The position numbers and the translations under genes were made by a program. From Nocardioides sp. (GTDB lineage Bacteria > Actinomycetota > Actinomycetes > Propionibacteriales > Nocardioidaceae), in the NCBI GenBank assembly GCA_037045645.1, contig JBAOIH010000004.1:62001-126000 (forward strand): a DNA stretch of 64,000 nt, read 5' to 3'. Shown piece after piece: positions 9,191 to 16,850 of the stretch (position 1 is its first letter; each line of letters begins with the position of its first letter). The notes beneath the pieces are model-generated. The model was not told where the DNA came from. It saw only the letters and a program-made list of their open reading frames with translations, and did no database searches.

Positions 9191-9690
9191 TGTGCCTTTC
9201 GGAGAGGTTCGCGCGGCGAGCCGGGCTCGTACGAATCGTGCTCGCGGCGCAGCCGGTGCGAGTCCCAGAGCCAGCGGCCGGCGAGGAAGAGCAGGCCGCC
9301 GACCAGGGCGCCCGCGGTGTTGGCAGCGATATCGCTGTAGCTGGCGTCGCGCGTCGTCATCGGGACCTGCAGCACCTCGATGGTCAGCGACGTCAGGAAG
9401 GCGCACGCGGTCCAGTCGCGCCAGTTGGTGCGCGGCAACAGCCACATCCCGAGCATCGGCAGCGGCATGAGCATCGCCACGTTGAGCAACACGCCCATCC
9501 GGTATTCGTTCGCGATCGTCGGCGGGAACTGAAGACGTGACAGCAGGTCCACGGCCCGGACCACGGCCCAGTTGGCGGTGGCGCCACCCGGCTGAAAGGT
9601 GAGCAGACCCAGGCAGGCCAGATAGACGACCATGGCAGCCGACGCCAGTGGTCGACGCCGCGCGTCAGCCAGGATCCGCGCGGTGCTCAC
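9187..9690 (-). CDS. VanZ-like membrane protein
   Basis: This 167-residue protein has about four hydrophobic segments (roughly residues 14-32, 64-82, 90-106 and 123-142). It carries the VanZ-family features N-x-x-M-x-x-P-x-x (LLNVAMLMPLPMLGMWL), TSLTIEVLQ and the D-x-x-x-N signature of DIAANTAGALVGGLL. VanZ-like proteins are integral membrane proteins with no firmly known reaction. The GTG start at 9690 has AAGGTGGG 4-11 bases upstream. It leads the operon for GDP-deoxyhexose synthesis, suggesting a role in envelope glycan assembly. The divergent galE starts 60 bases away. Confidence 0.8.
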   Translation of the reverse strand: MSTARILADARRRPLASAAMVVYLACLGLLTFQPGGATANWAVVRAVDLLSRLQFPPTIANEYRMGVLLNVAMLMPLPMLGMWLLPRTNWRDWTACAFLTSLTIEVLQVPMTTRDASYSDIAANTAGALVGGLLFLAGRWLWDSHRLRREHDSYEPGSPREPLRKAQ

Positions 9691-9750
9691 GCACCCACCT
9701 TCCCAGACGTGCAGGTGTTCGCGGGCATCGACGGCCGTATGGTGTCCGCC

Positions 9751-10764
9751 ATGTTGGTACTCGTCTCCGGCGGCGCTGGCTATATCGGGTCGCACACGGT
9801 CGTACGCCTGCTTGAAGCCGGCCACGACGTCGTCATCGTCGACAATTTCAGCAACGCCCATCCTGCCGTCGTCGGGCGGTTGGAGTCGATCGTCGGCCGG
9901 CACCTGCCGGTGCATGCCTTCGACCTGCGCGACTACGACAAGACCGCGGCACTCTTCGCGCAGGAGTCCTTCGACGCGGTCATCCATTTCGCCGGGCTCA
10001 AGGCCGTCGGGGAAAGCGTGCAGAAGCCGCTGGAGTACTACGAGAACAACCTCGGCTCGACCTTCTCGCTGGTACGTGCGATGCAGCGCCACGGCGTGGA
10101 CAAGCTCGTCTTCTCCTCCAGCGCCACCGTCTACGGCACCGATCAGGCTGGCGCCACCGAGGACCGGCCGACGTTCGCGACCAATCCGTACGGCTGGACG
10201 AAGGTGATGCAGGAGCAGATCCTCTCCGACGTCGCGCGCGCCGAGCCGGACTTCAGGTTCGCCCTGCTGCGGTACTTCAACCCGGTGGGGGCGCACGAAT
10301 CGGGCACCATCGGGGAGGACCCGTCGGGCATCCCCAACAACCTGATGCCGTACATCGCCCAGGTGGCGGTGGGGCGCCGCGAGAAGCTGTCCGTCTTCGG
10401 CGACGACTACGACACCGTCGACGGAACCGGCGTACGCGACTACATCCATGTCGAGGACCTCGCGGCCGGGCACGTGGCGGCGCTGGAGAAGCTCGCGGTG
10501 TCCGCGGAGCCGGTCTCGGTGTGGAACCTCGGATCCGGTCGGGGCACCTCGGTGCTCGAACTGCTGCACGCGTTCGAGAGGGCGGTCGGGCGTTCGCTTC
10601 CCTACGAAATCGTCGACCGCCGCCCGGGTGATGTCGCGACGTCGTACGCCGATCCCGCCAAGGCCAACCGGGAGTTGGGCTGGGCCACCGAGAAGTCGGT
10701 CGACGACATGTGCGTCGACACCTGGCGGTGGCAGTCGGGAAACCCGAACGGATACTCGGCGTGA
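9751..10764 (+). CDS. galE: UDP-glucose 4-epimerase
   Basis: The 337-residue enzyme interconverts UDP-glucose and UDP-galactose with bound NAD. Visible features are GGAGYIGSHT (7-16), DNFSN (31-35), HFAGLKAVGES (79-89), the catalytic Ser group SSS (122-124), Y147-x3-K151, the LLRYFNPVGAHESG segment and the C-terminal PGDVATSYADPAKA. ATG 9751 is chosen because the Rossmann strand begins at once; in-frame starts at 9739 and 9709 would add residues without similarity. It is divergent from the VanZ-gmd operon and supplies sugar nucleotides for the same envelope purpose. The next gene begins 13 bases after its stop. Confidence 0.9.
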   Translation: MLVLVSGGAGYIGSHTVVRLLEAGHDVVIVDNFSNAHPAVVGRLESIVGRHLPVHAFDLRDYDKTAALFAQESFDAVIHFAGLKAVGESVQKPLEYYENNLGSTFSLVRAMQRHGVDKLVFSSSATVYGTDQAGATEDRPTFATNPYGWTKVMQEQILSDVARAEPDFRFALLRYFNPVGAHESGTIGEDPSGIPNNLMPYIAQVAVGRREKLSVFGDDYDTVDGTGVRDYIHVEDLAAGHVAALEKLAVSAEPVSVWNLGSGRGTSVLELLHAFERAVGRSLPYEIVDRRPGDVATSYADPAKANRELGWATEKSVDDMCVDTWRWQSGNPNGYSA

Positions 10765-10777
10765 ACGGTCTTCGCGC

Positions 10778-11602
10778 GTGAGAATCGTCGCCCTCGTGAT
10801 GGTCGTGGCGCTGGGGTTGTTCGGCTGTGGTCCCGCCGAGGGGTCACAAACTTCCGCCGAGGGGTCACCAACAACCGCCGAGGGGTCACCAACTTCCGCC
10901 GAGGGGTCACCAACTCGCGCCGAGGGGTCACGATCGCCGCTGGCCGGCAAGGTCGTCGTACTCGACCCGGGCCACCAACTGGGCAACTACCGCTTCCCCG
11001 CCGAGATCAACCGACTGGTCCCGGCAGGTGGCTTCAGCAAGCCGTGCAACACGACGGGCACGTCAACCAACGGGGGCTACCCGGAGGCGTCGTTCGCCTT
11101 CGATGTCGCGCTCCGCCTGCGTGCGCGGTTGAGGGCGTTGGGCGCACGTGTGCTGATGACGCGCGTCACCAACCGACTGGATCGCTGGGGTCCGTGTGTG
11201 GACGTACGCGGACGAGCCGGCAACCGGGTCGGCGCGGATCTGAAGATCTCGATCCATGCCGACGGGTCGTACGCCGCCGGTGCGCGCGGTTTCCACGTGA
11301 TCGCGCCGACCAACCGGGCTCCGTGGACAAACGACATCTACCGCCCGTCGCGGCGGGCGGCGTACGCCATGAAGACGGCACTGGTCGCGGCCGGGATCCC
11401 GGTCGCCAACTACATCGCCGGCGGCGACGGCCTGGATTTCCGGGGTGACCTGGGCACGCTGAATCTGTCGAATGTGCCGACCGTGATGGTCGAGTTGGGC
11501 AACATGCGGTCGGCGCTGGACGCCGGGCGGATGACGACGCCGGCGGGTCGGCAGCGTTATGCGGGTGCGTTGACCCAGGCGGCGACGCGGTTCTTGGGTT
11601 GA
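10778..11602 (+). CDS. N-acetylmuramoyl-L-alanine amidase (Amidase_3), lipoprotein
   Basis: The 274-residue protein cleaves the amide bond between MurNAc and the stem peptide of peptidoglycan. It begins with a lipoprotein signal, the likely lipidated residue being Cys17 (LGLFGC; Phe at -2 is not ideal). A low-complexity linker made of the heptad AEGSPTS follows at residues 20-50. The zinc amidase fold starts at KVVVLDPGH. Zinc ligands are His66, Glu103 (GYPEAS) and His160 (ISIHADG). The catalytic Glu239 lies in VMVELGNM. The domain is complete. GTG 10778 is the only start that gives a signal peptide. It lies 13 bases after galE and could be cotranscribed. Confidence 0.88.
   Translation: MRIVALVMVVALGLFGCGPAEGSQTSAEGSPTTAEGSPTSAEGSPTRAEGSRSPLAGKVVVLDPGHQLGNYRFPAEINRLVPAGGFSKPCNTTGTSTNGGYPEASFAFDVALRLRARLRALGARVLMTRVTNRLDRWGPCVDVRGRAGNRVGADLKISIHADGSYAAGARGFHVIAPTNRAPWTNDIYRPSRRAAYAMKTALVAAGIPVANYIAGGDGLDFRGDLGTLNLSNVPTVMVELGNMRSALDAGRMTTPAGRQRYAGALTQAATRFLG
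10837..10935 (+). repeat. 21-bp tandem repeat encoding AEGSPTS linker
   Basis: Five tandem units of about 21 bp, each starting GCCGAGGGGTCAC, lie inside the amidase gene just after the lipoprotein signal. They encode the heptad A-E-G-S-P-T-S with small variations. Repeat number changes would alter linker length without changing frame. Confidence 0.85.
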
Positions 11603-11610
11603 CGGGCGTG

Positions 11611-11761
11611 GGTGGTTTCGAGACGCGAGCTGTGCTCGCTCCTCAACCACCGGGATGGCTGGTGGTGGTTTCGAGACGCGAGCTGTGCTCGCTCCTCAAC
11701 CACCGGGATGGCTGGTGGTGGTTTCGAGACGCGAGCTGTGCTCGCTCCTCAACCACCGGGA
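11611..11761. repeat. Three tandem copies of a palindromic REP-like repeat
   Basis: A 41-bp palindromic unit starts at 11611, 11664 and 11717 with a 53-bp period. Its outer arms are GGTGGTT and AACCACC. An inner stem GCGAGC-TGT-GCTCGC lies between them. The copies are identical, and so are the 12-base spacers. The array fills most of the space between the amidase and the F420 reductase. The same element, with a different but still self-complementary inner stem, occurs inside cysS at 42332-42448. Confidence 0.85.
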
Positions 11762-11813
11762 TGTCCCTGGATGCTGACAGCGGCACTGTCACGGTCCCGC
11801 TAGGCTGCGAATC

Positions 11814-12494
11814 ATGACCGAGGCCGACGCCCGCACGCTGTCCGACTACACGATCGCCGTACTCGGCGGGACGGGGCCCCAGGGTCGCGGACTCGCCCGA
11901 AGGTGGGCCGCTGCGGGCCTGCGTGTGGTGATCGGATCTCGTACGACCGAACGCGCTGCGGAGACGGCCGCGACTTTGGCCGACGCCACGGGTGGCGAGG
12001 TGAGCGGGGCGGCGAATGCCGACGCGGCTGCCCAAGGCGACCTCATCCTGGTCGCGGTGCCGTGGGACGGCCACGCCGAACTCCTGCGCGAACTCGCCCC
12101 GGCGCTCGCCGGCAAGATCGTGATCGATTGCGTCAACCCGCTCGGTTTCGACAAGCAGGGTGCGTACGCGCTCCCGGTCGAGGAGGGCAGCGCCGCCCAG
12201 CAGGCGGCGGCGATCTGCACCGAGTCGACCGTGGTGGGCGCCTTCCATAACGTCAGCGCTGTGCTGCTGGAGGACCCCGAGGTCGCCACGGTCGAGACCG
12301 ACGTGCTGGTCCTGGGTGACGACCGCGCGGCGACGGACCTCGTACAGCAACTCGCCGACGCGATCCCGGGCGTACGCGGCATCTTCGGCGGACGACTGCG
12401 CAACGCCCACCAGGTCGAGGCGCTGACGGCCAACCTGATCAGCATCAACCGCCGCTACAAGGCGCACGCGGGCGTCCGCGTGACCGACGTCTGA
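11814..12494 (+). CDS. npdG: NADPH-dependent F420 reductase
   Basis: The 226-residue protein reduces coenzyme F420 with NADPH (or the reverse). The N-terminal Rossmann motif is AVLGGTGPQGRGLARRW (residues 15-31), followed by VVIGSRTTERA, the NADP-ribose site. Further family blocks are DLILVAVPWDGH, DCVNPLGF and VVGAFHNVSA. It stands 9 bases before an acyl-CoA dehydrogenase with a GAGGAG ribosome site between, so it probably heads a three-gene unit with the dehydrogenase and the crotonase. Confidence 0.88.
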   Translation: MTEADARTLSDYTIAVLGGTGPQGRGLARRWAAAGLRVVIGSRTTERAAETAATLADATGGEVSGAANADAAAQGDLILVAVPWDGHAELLRELAPALAGKIVIDCVNPLGFDKQGAYALPVEEGSAAQQAAAICTESTVVGAFHNVSAVLLEDPEVATVETDVLVLGDDRAATDLVQQLADAIPGVRGIFGGRLRNAHQVEALTANLISINRRYKAHAGVRVTDV

Positions 12495-12503
12495 GGAGTC
12501 CCG

Positions 12504-13751
12504 ATGTATCCCGCTTATCCCGCACCGTCCGCCAAAGCCGTCGAGCTCGAGGCCAAACTCAAGGCATTCCTCAACGAGCACGTCTTCCCTGCCGAGGCGG
12601 CCTACGACGCCTATCGCGAGGAGAAGGGCCACCTCGACGGCACCCGTCCGCCTGTGGTCGACGATCTGATCGCGATCGCGAAGGAGCAGGGGCTGTGGAA
12701 CATGTTCTTGCCGCATGTCAGTGGGCTGACGCAGTTGGAGTACGCCCCGCTCGCCGAACTCACGGGCTGGTCGACCCACCTGGCCGCCGTTGCAACCAAC
12801 TGTGCGGCCCCCGACACCGGCAACATGGAACTGCTGCACCTCGTCGGTACGAAGGAGCAGCAGACACAGTGGCTTGAACCGCTGCTCAACGGAGCGATCC
12901 GCTCCGGCTTCGCGATGACCGAGCCGGCGGTCGCGTCGAGCGACGCCACCAACATCGAGTGCCGCATCGAGCGTGATGGCGACGAATACGTCATCAACGG
13001 GCGCAAGTGGTTCACCTCCGGCGCGCAGGATCCCGAGTGCAAACTGCTGATCGTGATGGGCAAGACCGATCCGACCGCAGCGATCCACCGCCAGCAGTCG
13101 ATGGTGCTGGTGCCGACCGACACCCCGGGCGTGACGATCGGGCGCAACGTGCCGGTGTTCGGGCAGTGGGACCACCAGGGCCACCCGGTTACCGACTTCG
13201 TCGACGTACGCGTGCCTGTCGCCAACCTCCTCGGCGAGGAGGGCGGCGGCTTCGCCAACGCGCAGGCACGGCTGGGCCCGGGCCGGATCCACCACGTGAT
13301 GCGCGCGTTGGGTGCGGGTGAGCGCGCGCTGGCGCTGATGGCGGCGCGTACGAAGGAACGTCGGGCTTTCGGCAAGTTGTTGGCCGAGCAGTCGTCGGTG
13401 CGTGAGCGGATCGGCGAGTCGCGGATCGAACTCGACATGGCGCGCGACCTGTGCCACCACGCGGCGTACGTCATCGACGCCGAAGGCAACAAGGCAGCGC
13501 GTCACCTGGTCGCCGAGGCCAAGGTCGCGGTGCCGCGTGCTGTGCTCAGCGTGATCGACCGGGCTATCCAGGTCTTCGGGGGCATGGGGGTGACCAACGA
13601 CGTGGTGCTCGCGCAGTTGTGGGCGTGGCATCGGGCGATGCGGCTTTTCGACGGGCCGGATGAGGTGCATCTGGTGACCTTGGCGCGAGCGGAACTGATG
13701 CGGGAGCCGGAGTTCTCGAACCTGCCGCTGTGGCCGGTGGTGGAACCGTGA
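12504..13751 (+). CDS. Acyl-CoA dehydrogenase (ACAD10/11-like)
   Basis: The 415-residue FAD enzyme oxidises an acyl-CoA to the 2-enoyl-CoA. Domain order is normal: a helical N-terminus, the FAD/substrate block SGFAMTEPAVASSDATN near 135, a beta domain, and a C-terminal helical domain with RAFGKLLAEQ and QVFGGMGVTND. The C-terminal DGPDEVHLVTLAR is typical of the ACAD10/11 subgroup. A GGAG ribosome site lies 6 bases before ATG. Its stop overlaps the GTG of the crotonase gene (GTGA at 13748-13751), pointing to consecutive beta-oxidation steps. Confidence 0.9.
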   Translation: MYPAYPAPSAKAVELEAKLKAFLNEHVFPAEAAYDAYREEKGHLDGTRPPVVDDLIAIAKEQGLWNMFLPHVSGLTQLEYAPLAELTGWSTHLAAVATNCAAPDTGNMELLHLVGTKEQQTQWLEPLLNGAIRSGFAMTEPAVASSDATNIECRIERDGDEYVINGRKWFTSGAQDPECKLLIVMGKTDPTAAIHRQQSMVLVPTDTPGVTIGRNVPVFGQWDHQGHPVTDFVDVRVPVANLLGEEGGGFANAQARLGPGRIHHVMRALGAGERALALMAARTKERRAFGKLLAEQSSVRERIGESRIELDMARDLCHHAAYVIDAEGNKAARHLVAEAKVAVPRAVLSVIDRAIQVFGGMGVTNDVVLAQLWAWHRAMRLFDGPDEVHLVTLARAELMREPEFSNLPLWPVVEP

Positions 13752-14548
13752 GCGAGCGACTGAGCGAACGTGCAGGTCAGGGTGCTGAAGCGGCGGTCCT
13801 GACCGACGTACGCGGCCACGTCCTGGTCGTCACGATCAACCGGCCCGAGGCCAAGAACGCGGTATCGGGCGCAGTGGCGCAGGGAATCGCCGCCGCGATG
13901 GACCGGCTCGACTCGGCTGACGAGTTGCGGGTCGGGGTGCTGACGGGGGCAGGCGGGACGTTCTGCGCCGGCATGGACCTCAAGGGCTTCCTGACGGGCG
14001 ATTCGCCGATGGTGGAGGGTCGCGGGTTCGGCGGTCTGGTCGAGGCGCCACCACGCAAGCCGCTGATCGCTGCTGTCGAAGGCTTCGCCCTCGCGGGTGG
14101 GTTCGAGCTGACTCTGGCCTGCGACCTGGTGGTGGCGGCCGAGGATGCGACGTTCGGAGTGCCCGAGGTCAAGCGTGCCCTCGTAGCGGGGGCAGGCGCC
14201 GCGATGTTGTTGCCGCAGCGGATCCCGTTGGCGCAAGCCATGGAACTGCTCTTGGTAGGAGACCCGATCACCTCTGGACGGGCCGCAGAACTCGGCCTGG
14301 TCAACCGGGTGGTTGCGAGCGGTGCGGCTCTGGATGCGGCGGTGGAGTTGGCCGAGAAGATCGCCGCCAACGGCCCGCTCGCGGTGGCAGCGACCAAGCA
14401 GGTCGCCCGGGAGGGCTCCGGGTGGTCGGCCGACGAGGCGTGGGCCAAACAGATGGAGATCCTGATGCCGGTCTTCGTCTCCGAAGATGCCCAGGAAGGT
14501 CCTCGGGCATTCGCCGAGAAGCGTGCGCCCCAGTGGAAGGGCCGCTGA
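13748..14548 (+). CDS. Enoyl-CoA hydratase/isomerase (crotonase family)
   Basis: The 266-residue crotonase-fold enzyme probably hydrates the enoyl-CoA made by the preceding dehydrogenase. It has NRPEAKNAVS (about 36-45), the oxyanion segment GTFCAGMDLKGF (about 73-84) and the second oxyanion stretch EGFALAGGFELTLACDLVVAAEDATFG. The catalytic-glutamate position of classical hydratases falls in VPEVKRALV. GTG 13748 overlaps the dehydrogenase stop. The substrate range cannot be told from sequence. Confidence 0.87.
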   Translation: MSERLSERAGQGAEAAVLTDVRGHVLVVTINRPEAKNAVSGAVAQGIAAAMDRLDSADELRVGVLTGAGGTFCAGMDLKGFLTGDSPMVEGRGFGGLVEAPPRKPLIAAVEGFALAGGFELTLACDLVVAAEDATFGVPEVKRALVAGAGAAMLLPQRIPLAQAMELLLVGDPITSGRAAELGLVNRVVASGAALDAAVELAEKIAANGPLAVAATKQVAREGSGWSADEAWAKQMEILMPVFVSEDAQEGPRAFAEKRAPQWKGR

Positions 14549-14598
14549 ATAGCGTCTCGGGGCTCGACTAAGCACCCAGTTTGGCCGCTCAACGGCCA

Positions 14599-14622
14599 GC
14601 GCGCCGGCGGGCGCCGGCGCGC
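14599..14622. terminator. GC-rich hairpin between convergent genes
   Basis: A perfect 11-bp stem (GCGCGCCGGCG and its complement) with a 2-base centre lies in the 76-bp gap between the crotonase and the convergent pterin-binding gene. A second small stem, GGCCG...CGGCC, is at 14583-14597. There is no T-run, so it is a likely but unproven bidirectional terminator. Confidence 0.5.
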
Positions 14623-14624
14623 GC

Positions 14625-15515
14625 TCAGTCGACGGCCAGCGCCGCGAGCGAGTCCAGCACGGCCTTGACCCGCGACACCTCGTGCGTACGCAACACGTGC
14701 GTGGAGCCCAGTGCCGCCCAGATGGCGAAGAACCCTTCGGCGGTGCGGAACTCGTCCTCGAAGAGGTCGAACGCGTGCGGCATGGCGTTGCAGATCGGCG
14801 CGCCCAGGGAACGCAGTCGGAACCCTTGCGTCAACACCTTGGCCTGGTGGCGGGCACGGGGGATCGGATCGACGAGGTTGCCGTAATAGAAGCCCATCCC
14901 CGGATCGATGATCAGCCGGGTCGCCCCCAACGAGCGCGCGCGCTCCAACCGGGCCCCGAAATGGTCCACGAGCAGCGGCATCGGATCGCCGGACAGGTCG
15001 AGGTCGCTGATCTCGCGGATGTTGTCGGCCTCGCCGAAGCACAACACGACCGCGGCGTCGTACTTTGCCGCGAGCGTGAGCATCTCGTCCTCGTGCTCGC
15101 GGCCGGTCATGTTGAGGATCGTCGCGCCGGCGTCGAGGCAGGCTTCGACGACCGGGGGTTCGTACGTCTCGACACTCACCACTGTCTCGTCGGCCAACTC
15201 CTCGATCACCGGCACCAAGGACGCGATCTGGTCGCGTGACGACACGCGTACGGTCCCGACGTTGCTCGACTCGGCCCCGAGGTCGACGATGCCCGCACCC
15301 TGTGCGATCTGGATGCGTGCTTTTCGCAGCGCAGAGGACGTGCCCGTGGCCACGGATTCTCGATAACTGGAATCGCGCGAGAGATTCACCGTGCCCATCA
15401 GCACCGGCGCGTCGTCACCGATGCTCAGATCGCCGACCGCTACGGGGGAGATGTCGTGGGACCACGAGTCGCCGTACGCCGCCTGAACGCGCGCCAGCGC
15501 CGCGAGAGTGATCAC
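14625..15515 (-). CDS. Dihydropteroate synthase-like pterin-binding protein
   Basis: The 296-residue TIM-barrel protein belongs to the DHPS/pterin-binding group. It keeps the barrel pattern, including IVDLGAESS (the D-x-G-x-E-S strand) and the RLIIDPGMGF motif. The first loop, canonical N-x-T-x-D-S-F-S-D-G-G, is changed to NLSRDSSYRES. An extra N-terminal stretch of about 35 residues precedes it. It is therefore unlikely to be the main FolP. It is divergent from a RibD-type reductase 23 bases away, a pair that hints at a pterin or flavin-like substrate. The GTG start at 15515 is the best supported. Confidence 0.65.
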   Translation of the reverse strand: MITLAALARVQAAYGDSWSHDISPVAVGDLSIGDDAPVLMGTVNLSRDSSYRESVATGTSSALRKARIQIAQGAGIVDLGAESSNVGTVRVSSRDQIASLVPVIEELADETVVSVETYEPPVVEACLDAGATILNMTGREHEDEMLTLAAKYDAAVVLCFGEADNIREISDLDLSGDPMPLLVDHFGARLERARSLGATRLIIDPGMGFYYGNLVDPIPRARHQAKVLTQGFRLRSLGAPICNAMPHAFDLFEDEFRTAEGFFAIWAALGSTHVLRTHEVSRVKAVLDSLAALAVD

Positions 15516-15538
15516 CCCCGCGAGTCTAGGGTGCGGTC

Positions 15539-16210
15539 ATGGACATGCTGGCGCTTGCCGATCTCGACGACGACGCGTTGCGGGAGGCGTACACCGCCCC
15601 CAAAGCCCCCTGGTGGCGGCTGAACTTCGTCGCCACCGTCGACGGGGCGATCCGCGGATCCGACGGACTGAGCGGGTCTATCAACAACGACGCGGACGAG
15701 CGGGTCTTCACCACGTTGCGAGAGATCTCCGATGTCGTCGTGGTCGGCGCCGGGACGGCGCGCGCGGAGGATTATCAGGTCAACGAACGGCCCGTCGTGG
15801 TCGTGAGCAGGTCCGGAGCGGTCCCCGAAACCTTGGGCACGTCTCCGCGCGGCACGGTGTTGCTCGCGACCGTACGCAACGCGCCGCTGCTGAGTCAGGC
15901 ACTCGACGTCCTGGGCAAGGAGAACGTGCTCCTGCTCGGCGACGACGAGGTCGACCTGGACGGGCTGCGTGACGAGATCCATGCGCGCGGCTGGCAGCAG
16001 GTGTTGTGCGAGGGTGGGCCACACCTGGCTGCGGACCTCGTGGCGGCCGGGCAGATCGACGAGTTGTGTCTGACGGTCGTACCCCTGCTGCTTGGCGGTG
16101 AGTCCCTGCGACTTCTCGCCGGCGCGCGCAGCACGAGCGCCGTGGCGCTCCACCAACTGATCGAACACCACGGCACTCTGCTTCAGCGGTGGTGGATCAA
16201 CCCCGCTTGA
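15539..16210 (+). CDS. RibD C-terminal / pyrimidine reductase family protein
   Basis: This 223-residue DHFR-like reductase begins LRLN-type (WWRLNFVATVDGAIRG), as in RibD C-terminal domains. It has VVVVGAGTARAEDY and the NADPH loop VLCEGGPHLAADLVAAGQIDELCLTVVPLLLGG. RibD reductases reduce the ribose of a riboflavin intermediate, but stand-alone copies often act elsewhere. No riboflavin genes are near. Its last 14 bases overlap the convergent RTX-like gene. The divergent DHPS-like gene suggests a shared pathway; this is an inference. Confidence 0.75.
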   Translation: MDMLALADLDDDALREAYTAPKAPWWRLNFVATVDGAIRGSDGLSGSINNDADERVFTTLREISDVVVVGAGTARAEDYQVNERPVVVVSRSGAVPETLGTSPRGTVLLATVRNAPLLSQALDVLGKENVLLLGDDEVDLDGLRDEIHARGWQQVLCEGGPHLAADLVAAGQIDELCLTVVPLLLGGESLRLLAGARSTSAVALHQLIEHHGTLLQRWWINPA

Positions 16211-16784
16211 CCTTGCAGGACTTGGTGACGTCATTCTTGCCAACGTTGCGGCACACGTCGTTGCCGGTGCCCCCCTTCAAGACATCGGCACCGGGACCGC
16301 CGACGAGCACGTCGTTGCCCGAGCCGCCGCGCAGCGTGTCGGCGCCCCTGCCGCCCTTCAACACGTCGTTGCCAGCCTTGCCGCAGATCGTGTCGCCGCC
16401 CCGGCGGCCCTTGAGTACGTCGCCCTGGGCAGTGCCCAGCATGACGTCGCCGGCCTTCGTCGCGGGCTCGCCGGCCGGCACGGTCACGTCCTGACCGGAG
16501 CACTTCCTCGCAGGGGTGGCTGGAGCAGAGGTCGAGGGGGAACCGGTCGGGATCGGCAGGCTCGGCAGGATCGTGGGCAAGGGCGGCAAGGGCGGCAAGG
16601 GCGGCAGCGTCGTCGGGATCTCGGTGGGGATCGGCAGGCTGGGCAACTCCGTGGGGAGCACCTCAGCGGCTGCCGTCGCGTCCTCGGCGGCGTTCGCGGA
16701 ACTCACCAGCACCCCCGTCGTACCTCCCAACGCGAGCAGAGCGGAACTAACGAGTGCGGCTGCCATGCGGCGTGAACGGGTCAT
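16197..16784 (-). CDS. Secreted calcium-binding protein with RTX repeats
   Basis: The 195-residue secreted protein has a signal peptide (residues 1-33, ending SANA). A Pro/Leu/Thr linker with PLPPLPPLP follows at about 45-90. The C-terminus has about five RTX nonapeptides of the form G-G-x-G-x-D-x-L (for example KGGRGADTL, RGGSGNDVL, VGGPGADVL). Such repeats fold as a calcium-bound beta-roll. Two Cys pairs (around ARKCSG, TICGK, NDVCRN and KSCKV) may form disulfides. The 3' end overlaps the convergent reductase gene by 14 bp. Role unknown. Confidence 0.8.
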   Translation of the reverse strand: MTRSRRMAAALVSSALLALGGTTGVLVSSANAAEDATAAAEVLPTELPSLPIPTEIPTTLPPLPPLPPLPTILPSLPIPTGSPSTSAPATPARKCSGQDVTVPAGEPATKAGDVMLGTAQGDVLKGRRGGDTICGKAGNDVLKGGRGADTLRGGSGNDVLVGGPGADVLKGGTGNDVCRNVGKNDVTKSCKVKRG

Positions 16785-16850
16785 CAGGGGGCCTTTCGTC
16801 GAGGTCTGTTGAGTGGCTATGCCTGGCTCAACGCGACAGCGGCCGGGGGG

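Noticed and set aside
9187..10986. A 599-codon minus-strand frame across galE
   Set aside because: Only its last 167 codons (VanZ-like) make a sensible protein; the rest is antisense to galE and the amidase.
11611..11761. Possible CRISPR array
   Set aside because: The spacers are only 12 bases and identical; units are palindromic REP-like repeats. No cas gene is present.
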